DNA from: Raffaelea ambrosiae | Taxonomy: Eukaryota > Ascomycota > Sordariomycetes > Ophiostomatales > Ophiostomataceae | Direction: 5' to 3' | Length of the DNA stretch: 64,000 bases | Assembly: GCA_002778195.1 (NCBI GenBank) | Contig: PCDI01000009.1 | Coordinates: 128,291-192,290 of the forward strand | In this document: positions 56,091-64,000 of the stretch, piece after piece | How the letters are laid out: the number at the start of each line of letters is the position of its first letter | Numbering within the stretch: position 1 is the stretch's first letter | Translations under genes and position numbers: made by a program | Notes under the pieces: generated by a model | What the model saw: only the letters and a program-made list of their open reading frames with translations | Told to the model about the DNA's origin: nothing | Databases searched by the model: none

Positions 56091-56190
56091 TTTGGTCTTG
56101 CTGTGTTTGGTCTTGCTGTGTTCGGTCTTGCTGTGTTTGGTCTTGCTGTGTTTGGTCTTGCTGTGTTTGGTCTTCCTGTGCTCGGCCTTG
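56091..56190. repeat. 15-bp tandem repeat, 6-7 copies
   Basis: The unit is TTTGGTCTTGCTGTG with a few substitutions in the third and last copies. Read on the plus strand it gives repeated Gly-Leu-Ala-Val-Phe, which is a repeat artefact. Confidence 0.95.
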
Positions 56191-56884
56191 CCTTAATGAA
56201 AAAGAAACGAGGAAGCAAGAAAAGAAGAAAGAAAGAAAGAAAGAAAGAAAGGAAATCGACGAAAAGAGAGACATGGTAGACGAGAAGGACCCTGGGGATC
56301 GATCAAGAAAGAAGAACAAATATTTGTCTGACCGAGTGACCGGGAGCGAACTCGTGAAAAAGCAGCTACCTATTAACTAGTTAACTACAAGAAAGCGGAG
56401 ACACGACGAGACAGCAGACTTCCTGCACGGGATTGCCGCAATACAGTCGTAGAGTCCCAAGGGATGGGAATACGGGGTTCGGAAGGGTCACCTGAGACAT
56501 GGAGACCGAGGTCTCTGCAATGCGCACTTTGGAACAGACTGCAGGTTACAGACCTTCTGGTTCTGGTTCTGGTCGGTTTGGTCCGTTGTCTGTTTCTGTC
56601 TGTTTGCTGCTTGCTGCTTGCTCTTGCCCGTCGGTCTGCCTGTCTCCTTGTTTGCCCGCCTTTCTTGTCTCATCTGATCGCCCGTCCTCCTCCACGATGT
56701 GCTGTTTCTCGTTTTCAGTTGATTGTGGCGAGAGCAGTCTGAAACAAAAGTCGGTACAGGCAGGTGAATGTTCTTCGGGCACTCGGCAAGCAGAGACACC
56801 GTCGAGGGACACAAGGAAAGATGAGATCAAAGTGAAGTGGCTGTGAAGGTGTTCTGGGGTTGGGGATGGACAAGGAGTGAATCA

Positions 56885-57027
56885 CCGAATTGATGTACCG
56901 AATTGATGTACCGAATTGATGTACCGAATTGATGTACTGCATTGATGTCCCGAATTGATGTCCTGAACTGATTTCCTGAATTGATGTCCGGAATTGATGT
57001 CCGGAACTGATGTTCTGAATTGAATTC
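56885..57027. repeat. 13-bp minisatellite, 11 copies with a decay gradient
   Basis: The unit is CCGAATTGATGTA. The first four copies (56885-56936) are identical; the following seven carry more and more substitutions up to 57027. Confidence 0.95.
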
Positions 57028-57425
57028 TTGGATCATTGGTGGACTCATATCGCAAAGAAACACATGTCACAATTTGGGATCAAGACTCAGGTTGCCAGTT
57101 CAGGAGATCAAGATCAATTTAATGTCTTGCGTGTCATTCGATGTGTACAATCGCAAAAGAAGAGAAAAAAAAAAGAAGAAAAAAAAAGTCGTAACGCCAA
57201 TTCCAAATTCCCCAATCCGTTGGTCATGATGGTCGGTTAATGCAGACGGGCCCAGAGGTATAGTATAGTACAGACAAAAAGCAAAATGCAGACAAAGAAA
57301 ACGAGATCAAGTGTGGACATGATGTGCCAACTGGGAAGGCAACTGTAGGGCGCAAATGGGCTGCAAGACACAGCAGCTCGACAAAACCAAAGAAAAAAAA
57401 AGTACGAGGCAGAGCTACTTCGCTA

Positions 57426-58495
57426 CTACCGCCACGTCCCGTGGATCTTGCCCCGTCGACCCCGGCTGCTGCTCTTCAGGCCAATGTCGCCATGCAGCAT
57501 CAGACTCTTCCACCGGCGGCCGAGGCTGTGGCGGTCCTTCTTGCCCAGACTCCGGGCGCAGTCCTGCCAGTCGGACTTGCTCAGCTGCAGCTTCTCGAGA
57601 ACAAGCTCCACCAGCATGCGGTCCTCCTCGGTGCTCCAGGACTCGCCGTCCGCCTCGAGTTCCACGTCGCCGCTGTGGGTCTGGCTGCTGCTGTCATCGG
57701 GAATGCCATTGGCATGCAGGGCGTGGAAGTCGCCGCGCTCGAGGCCCAATGGCAGGCTCTCGGGGGCAATGCGCGCCCGCTTGGGAGTCTGCGGCCGTTG
57801 TGGGGTGGAAAGCGCCTTCCCCGCAGACTCGACTGGCGGCTGCGCGGGCAGAAAGAGGGATGGCGTCGAAGCAGCGGCGGGTGCGGGTACGGTGGCTGCC
57901 CGATCAAAGGGCGACGGTGCCAGTGTCGGGAAGGTGGCGGACGTGAACTGCGCCGGAAGGCGTGGTTGGCTGTTGTTGGACTCTTCCTCCTCGAGATCGT
58001 CGCCGTTGGCGTCGCTGTCCATGTCGTCGTCGCGGCCCATGTCGTCGTCCACGGGCCGGCGGCGCTTGTTGAGGCCGCGCGGCGGCGGCGCGCGCTTGAC
58101 AATGCGCTTGCGGGCAATGGGGTTGTTGTTGTGGTTGTGGTTGTGGTTGGTGTTGGTGTTGCTGTCGGCGGCGGCCGGCTTGCGCGAGCGCAGACGGAGC
58201 TTCATGGGCGAAGGCGCATGGGTGGCGCGAGGCGGTGTGGGCAGTTCCTGCTGGGCCAGCGGCGGTGTGATGGGAAGGGCTGTCGAAGAGGAAGGCAAAG
58301 ACGAGGGTGACGACGACGGCACAGGCGCAGGGCCAGCGAGGAGCGCCTGAAGGCTGCGGCAGGTGGTAAACAGGTTGCTGATGGGGTATTGCAGGGAAGA
58401 CATCTGCGGCGGGCTGGCCGGCGGCGAGACGAAGAGCGATGCGGCGGGCAGGATGCGCGCAAACGGCACCGTCGAGGAAGACTGCGACTGCGCCT

Positions 58496-58556
<61 letters not shown>

Positions 58557-58619
58557 CGACTGCGACTGCGACTGCGACTGCGACTGCGACTGGTCGCAGG
58601 CGAAGCCGGGGAAAAGCAT
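57426..58619 (-). CDS. Myb/SANT-like DNA-binding protein
   Basis: This is a probable nuclear DNA-binding protein of 397 residues, single exon, starting at the first in-frame ATG (MLFPGFACDQ). The first 40 residues are a pure repeat of Gln-Ser then Gln-Ala pairs, encoded by the hexanucleotide array at 58482-58592. The middle is disordered, with Pro/Ser-rich stretches and basic blocks such as RKRIVKR and GLNKRRR that may act as nuclear localisation signals, followed by an acidic patch (DDDMGRDDDMDSD). The single C-terminal Myb-like domain (about 323-372) reads SWSTEEDRMLVELVLEKLQLS...WQDCARSLGKKDRHSLGRRWKSLM and has the spaced Trp residues of the fold. I do not recognise a named orthologue. Confidence 0.85.
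58482..58592. repeat. Hexanucleotide array within the Myb-like gene
   Basis: About 18 six-base units based on TGTGCC, flanked by TGCGAC units on both sides, are transcribed on the minus strand. They encode the (QS)n(QA)n tract. The array stays in frame because its unit is two codons; copy number probably varies between strains. Confidence 0.95.
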
Positions 58620-59160
58620 AGTGAATGGGTGTTTGGGAGCTGTTCCCCAAAGACGGCCAGACTGGCTGAGAAGCGATGCGATGGAAAGCGGGCGGTGAAG
58701 TGAGTATTGCGCCACAGAGAGAGAGAGATGAGGGAGTTGCGGAGGTGAACCGAGAATGCGACGAGAATGCGCCGAGGAGAGAGAGGAATGTCGAAAAATA
58801 AGTAGTGCGCCGGAACGGACTGGTTGGCGCGGTCGAGTCTGGAAGGGATGGTGAGAAAGGGAGGATGCGCGCTTCAGAGGAGAGCGAGAGAAAGCAAGGA
58901 GGCAAGGAGAGGTGAGCAAAGGGTGAGGTTGGCAGATGATCTGGGAGGGAGACGGAGAAGAAGCCCGAGAAGTCTGAGAGGTCTGAGAGGTCTGAGAGGT
59001 CTCAGGGAGAGTCGGAGGGAAAGAGCGCAGAAGACGGGGGGTGCCAGAGGGCTTAGTTGACAGCGGGCGACGGGGCGAGAAAGGGCTACGGGGAGCTTGT
59101 TCGGGCCCCAGCAGGGCGATGCGGTGTGGCGGTTGGCGGTGGAGAGAAAGAGGGTCGGTC

Positions 59161-59210
59161 GGTCTGCTAGGGTCTGCTAGGGTCTGCTAGGGTCTGCTAG
59201 GGTCCGCTAG
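59161..59210. repeat. 10-bp tandem repeat, 5 copies
   Basis: Four perfect copies and one with a single change of GGTCTGCTAG, in the 5' flank of the Myb-like gene. Confidence 0.97.
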
Positions 59211-59434
59211 GGAGGGTCTGGTGGTAAAGCTTTTGTCGAGGGCGACGAGCGAAGAAAGAGGATTAATGCGCTTCTAATAAGGAATCGGTTGGATTTCTCG
59301 CACGTTTTGGCAGGGGCGGCCGACTGGGAGCAGAGCAGGGGCGGATCCACAGGAGAAGAGGGCAGGGATGGGCGAGGAAGACGGAGAGGCGAGCAAGATG
59401 ACGATATTTGGGGGGGGGGAGGAGGAGAACAAGA

Positions 59435-59572
59435 GAGGAAGTGAGGAAGTGAGGAAGTGAGGAAGTGAGGAAGTGAGGAAGGAAGCCAGGAAGCCAGGAA
59501 GCCAGAAAGCCAAGGAGCCAGGAAGGTTAGGAAGGCCAGGAAGGCCAGGAAGGCCAGGAAGGCCAGGAAGGC
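59435..59572. repeat. Adjoining 8-bp and 9-bp purine-rich arrays
   Basis: Five copies of GAGGAAGT (59435-59474) are followed by GGAAGCCA units and then about five copies of AGGAAGGCC. The units appear to be related by stepwise change of one GGAAG core. Confidence 0.9.
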
Positions 59573-60724
59573 GTAGGCCAGGGTCTCCAGTCACACTCAT
59601 CCAGGCGGGCAGAAAAGCGGGCCCGCAGGCAGTGGGCACCAGGCACACGGCAGAAGCTCAGACCGCTGCTGCGAGGAGCACTCCCAGAGTGTGCGTACAG
59701 GGTGCGTACAGGGTGCGTGCCAGTGCGTGCCAGTGCGTGCAAGTGCGTGCAAGTGCGTGCAGAGTACATACAGAGGATACACGTGAGAGTACCCCTACCT
59801 CCAGGCTCGTAGCGCTAGCCGTTAGGCTAGGCCCTGTGCCATTCGGACTGTGCATTTTAGGCCACTTTGGCAGGCACGACCGGGGCCTTCTGACGTCGGA
59901 TACCTGCCTCAGGGTAGCGGTACATGGGCGCTCCTGCCAGAGTCTTGTCTCAGACACACACCCACACCCACACGCACTGGCACCCTCATCCACCCAACCC
60001 ACCCACACCCACGCCGCACACCCTCCATCCGCCTTCGCCAATTTCATTCTCATGACCACCGACCGGGCCCGCCAGCTAACTTGGCCATCGATCGGGCGGC
60101 ACGTTTTCTGAAGAGCTGCCACGGGTTGTCGCAATAGACTACTACTCTGTATGTGCGTGGTTACTATGTATGTACTCGCAGGTATCTGGGTAAGATGGCT
60201 GGCTGCATGGCATCGATGTCTATCAAGGCCCATCTCGTGGCCATGTCCTGATCCGTCTGGCCATTGGCGGCCCATGGCATGGTCCATTGCAGCTTTCAGC
60301 AAACACCCGCCTCGTGCGCCAAGACTGCCGCTTATCGATCTCTGTCCCGCGCGTGCGCGCTGCTGTCTCTGTCTTTGCTTCCGTTCGTCGTCCGCGCCCG
60401 CGCAGAGCACCGAGCATGCGCCCGAAGCCCTGGATGGCAAGCGGCCCAGCTGCACACAATGGCCCGAGACATGCATATGCACGCGTCGCCTGAGAGGACA
60501 GCAGGAGCGTGTATTGCAGACTATGGTAGTTGGCAGTTGGTGGAGTAGCTAGACACGTCTTTGGTCCTCGTTGCTTGCCTTCCCGGCCTGCATGCCGCGA
60601 TCCTGTTCCTGTTCTTTGTTGGCAGCCGGTCCTGCACCGCCTCTGGCGAGCCTTCGGGAGAACTGTGCATTCTCCTGCTTTTGCCAGATGCATTGCCTGC
60701 GTGTCGGTGCAATCCCCTGCGTTT

Positions 60725-60800
60725 CCTGCGTTGCCTGCGTTGGCGTTGCCCGCGTTGCCTGCGTTGCCTGCGTTGTCTGCGTTGCCTGCCGCGCCTGCCG
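60725..60800. repeat. 9-bp tandem repeat, imperfect
   Basis: The unit is GCGTTGCCT with several variant copies. The minus strand reads as repeated Gly-Asn-Ala, an artefact. Confidence 0.85.
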
Positions 60801-63800
60801 TGCTTACACTTGCCTGTCTCGGACTCGCAGACTCCTTTGTCTGCCTTCTTCTCTCTTCTTTCTTCTTTCTCCCTTCGCCTTTCTCCCGCCCGCCTCGTTT
60901 GCTTGCTTTTGCTTTGGCTCCCTGCTTCCTCCCATTGGCTCCGCCTTCCTTTTCTGCATGCATTCCCGCATCTCCTCCTCTCCGTTCCTCCCACCCCCGC
61001 CCTCTCCCGTTGGCCAATTCCCCAATCCATCGCAACGCCGTCTCATCGCCCACATCGCCGCCCAACGTCTTCTCATCCACACAAAGAAGAAACACCTCGT
61101 TCCGGCCACCCTCCACGCCATCCTTCTACGGTCGCTCCCGATGACCGCACCCGTTAGCCCACCTCGCCCGTTGGCAGCTTAAGTTAGTCCGTCTAGCCGA
61201 CCACACGGCAGCGCCTCAAGCGATGAACTGCGTTCTGTAGACAAACGCAACTGGCAACTGCTACAACTAGTAGCTGGTTAGCTGTGGGCTGCTGTCCGTA
61301 CTAGCTGTGTACTCGCAGTCCCACATGCTCTTCTCCCCAGCATCAGCTCATCCATCCCCCGTTCGTTCTTCATCCCTCTGCTGCCACCGGCAAACCACCG
61401 CTCCTCCCGATCGTCTCCCTTTCTCCAGCATCCTTAGTTTCTGCCCTTGGGTTTCTATCCTTGGCTTTTTCATCTCTTTCATTTTTTTGTCTCTCTTTGC
61501 CCCCCCCCCCCCCTCCCCCCTTTCGACTCTCCTGCCTCTTCTTATCCCTCCTCAGCCCTCCCTCCCTTCTACCTCCTCCCTGTCGCCATCTTCCCCCATC
61601 TTCTCATCTCCCCTTCCGAGCGCTTTCCAGGCGCTTTACATGCCCCTCTCATCCACGCGACGCTCCTGCACCATCTCTTCTCCTTCCAATCTAAGCCCCA
61701 GTCGGAACCCGCGACGATGTGTGCGCGCGCGCGTGTGTGTGCCTTGCCGCGTACATCCTTCTCTTTTCACCTTTTGCCACCCACCCGAGAGTCTGGCCAG
61801 ACTGCCAGGCACCCAGTCTACATACAAAGTAGTAAATACCGAACCAGGTCTCAGAACAGCTCACGGAAACACCCTGCTCTCGTGTGTTCTCGTGTGCTCT
61901 CGTGTGCTTCCCACCGCGGCCTCTTTCGTCTCTCATCTGACCCAACTCGTACAACCGGCCTCTACTGACCCGCTCCCATTTGCCTAAACGGACCATCTCT
62001 GACTCTTCCATTCGCCTTCCCATCGTATTAACTAAATTGACAATTTTGTGTTTGTATTTTTCGTTATTTTATTTCCTTCCAATCCACTCTGAAATCAGGA
62101 ATCCGGAATCGAATCCAATTCCCCCAAGAGAGAAAGAAATGCGGCACCCGGCGCGGGTCGTCTGGAATGGGGTGGCAAACAGCGAACAGACAATGGTTCG
62201 CAAGACCCTACTATGCACACACACCCCCTGTGTGGCCAATATACACCGTAATCCATGGTAGCCAGCTTAGCGGTGGGCCAATATCACCTCGTTTTCCGGG
62301 TTTCACCTTTTCTCTCGCGCACAGATCGTATATGCTGTCCCATACCATGTCCCATACTATCTATGCGGTTACCGCCATGTATGTAGAGTATTTTACCTGC
62401 TTCACACCCCATCAAAAGGAACAAAGGAACGAGGGGAAAGAAGAAAAGGGACGAGGAACACATACCACAAACCGCGAGACAAAGAGCCCGCTCTCGTTTC
62501 ACACAACTATCGTTCCTGTCCTATAGCATACAGTCATCCTTACAAGACGAGGAAAAGAGAGGAAGCTTCCTTCTTTCTGCCCGGCCAACGCGTGTACTGC
62601 ACCTACTGGTTCGTACCCCGTACAACCAGCCCCCGACAGCGTCGCAAGGTCATGAAGTCATAGGAAGCTAGGGTGGTCTGGGTGTAGGCGAGTGTCTATC
62701 TACTGGCTAGGTGGGAGTATCTGGGTGGAAATGCCACTCTACTCGGTAATCACTCAAACATCCCACCAGCACTACAGCAGAATGTGCCGAGGGTCGTATA
62801 TGCTGAGGGTCGTATGTGCGCAATTGTCTGCAGAGTGACAGTCATGGTTCGAAAGAGGAAAAGAGCAACGAAAGCCAAAAGGTGAAAGTCGACATACGCG
62901 ATCCGCTTGGACAATTCCGTATCCACGGACAACACGGCACAACCTTTACAGAAAAAGAACAACTCATCGTAAGATAGACAACGAACGACGACGACAGTGA
63001 GGGAATTGGGAATTGGAAAGATGGAACTTGTGGGGAAAAAAATCCTAAAAAAAAAAACTAAAAACTAAAAAATCAAATGGCAATAGACAAAGAAACTGGT
63101 GCCAATTCACCGCCGTTTCCGCCAGAGAAAAAAAAATAGCCAGATAATCAGTGAAGACCAGAAAAAAAAATGATATGTCAAAAATAAAACAGGAGGAAAA
63201 AAAATTGGGCAACTGGACAACTGGCAGGAGAACGAGAGCGACGGACAAAAAACGAGGCGCAAGTCCGTCCTGCGGGAGAAAAAAAAAGAGGGGAATGTCG
63301 TAAATGTGGGAGGAAAAACGCGCAATAGACGCGAAAAACGCGTCGCGTCCCACTTTGTCGCGCCCGTTTCGCGCGACTTGCCCCTCTTTCTTTTTGCCAA
63401 ACGTTTTAATTAAACTCGACCCACTATGGGATCCACCGGTGGCCGCATATGACCAATCATCTAATACGAAAAGTGATCAGGGAAGAGGTCACAAGTGGGC
63501 GACGATCAAAAAAAGGGGAAAAAAAACCTCACACACATACCCTGTAGTTACATGCATCCGACCAAGGGACCTCGGATTTGAGCATGGATACCAAGGCGAG
63601 CAAAGCGAAAAGACAAAAAAGGACAGTTAATAGTACATAGCACACTTACTTGCATACGACGTATTCCTTCTTTCTTCACTTCCTCGACAGGGTGACATGG
63701 GCAACGTCCAGGGTACGACGTTTCATATTATTTTCGTCTTGCGTCACGTTTCGTCCTATTTTGCCAGCAACCCTTGTCGACGTTGTCTAGGCAATCATTG

Positions 63801-64000
63801 AGCTCTTGCAAATGCCCCTGTACTGGGGTTTCCTCTGCCCTGGCCCCTCGGGTTCTATGGCGATCATACTAGCCTGTGTGCAATCTATATAGTATACTCG
63901 TAGACAGATGGGTCGTACGACCGAAAAGAGACAAGAATGTGTGCTGCCATTGTCCAATGATCATACGGGTGTCCGCTACATTCGGCTTGCAATCCTCGGG

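Larger units (their letters stand above)
54825..57425. other. 2.6-kb repeat-rich gene-free stretch
   Basis: Several unrelated short tandem arrays are spread through this gap (55565-55608, 56091-56190, about 56225-56250 GAAA units, and 56885-57027). No gene is supported. Confidence 0.6.
58620..64000. other. 5.4-kb gene-free, repeat-rich right end
   Basis: No supportable gene. It contains many short arrays: GGTCTGAGA (about 58975-59005), 10-bp GGTCTGCTAG (59161-59210), 8-bp GAGGAAGT (59435-59481), 9-bp AGGAAGGCC (about 59528-59572), GTGCGT-based units (59690-59765), GCGTTGCCT-based units (60725-60800) and C14 at 61500-61513. Between 60530 and 61180 three overlapping plus-strand frames stay open, but this reflects pyrimidine-rich composition. 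A-rich tracts lie at 63035-63290. Confidence 0.55.

Noticed and set aside
57324..58310. 328-codon plus-strand open frame
   Set aside because: Antisense shadow of the Myb-like gene; composition is driven by the opposite strand's codons.
60530..61182. Three overlapping plus-strand open frames of about 200 codons each
   Set aside because: All three frames are open at once because the sequence is pyrimidine-rich and stop-poor; none shows a domain, and the minus strand gives only repeat artefacts.

Overview
The window is nuclear DNA from a filamentous ascomycete (Pezizomycotina, most likely Sordariomycetes). The reasons are many short GT-AG introns (about 50 to 280 nt), moderately GC-rich coding exons, long intergenic stretches full of short tandem repeats and homopolymers, and a gene set with clear filamentous-fungal orthologues: CreC, a CreD-type arrestin, Gem1/Miro, Nup85, Tsr2 and RidA. 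I cannot name the genus from sequence alone. Exon joins were worked out by hand by matching reading phase, splice signals and remembered family conservation. No search was run.

Layout, left to right. 1-1030: the edge of a decayed valyl-tRNA synthetase copy (+). 1.8-24.8 kb: five intact genes, all on the minus strand. They are a CreD/Rod1-type arrestin, the CreC WD40 protein, the mitochondrial Rho GTPase Gem1, an ACS-family (allantoate-permease-like) MFS transporter and the nucleoporin Nup85. A gene-free gap of about 6.3 kb lies between the arrestin and creC. 25.6-29.2 kb: a small spliced 73-codon gene candidate, then a decayed isoleucyl-tRNA synthetase copy whose middle third has been inverted in place. 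29.2-30.6 kb: a repeat-rich AT patch and the ribosome-biogenesis gene TSR2 (+). 32.5-35.0 kb: a three-finger C2H2 transcription factor (-). 38.6-43.2 kb: a DHA1-type drug/polyamine MFS transporter and a microsomal P450, both minus. 44.8-50.4 kb: a two-TM small protein, RidA, a one-TM small protein (+) and a TesB-like acyl-CoA thioesterase. 52-55 kb: a doubtful ORF, the relic of a Zn2Cys6 regulator, and a tautomerase-family gene with a one-base shift at a G9 run. 57.4-58.6 kb: a Myb/SANT-like protein carrying a long hexanucleotide repeat. The last 5.4 kb has no supportable gene.

Functional links. In Aspergillus, CreC stabilises the deubiquitinase CreB, while the arrestin CreD acts with the Rsp5-type ligase HulA. 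So two members of the ubiquitin arm of carbon catabolite repression and permease turnover sit next to each other here, with an MFS permease of a class commonly controlled by that route a few genes away. The rest looks like ordinary dispersed housekeeping. The most unusual points are the paired Val/Ile-tRNA synthetase relics (one internally inverted), the microsatellite and minisatellite richness of the gaps, very small coding exons (5, 13 and 14 nt), and a recurring TAC/GTA-rich intergenic motif. I did not find a convincing new defence, mobile or biosynthetic system.
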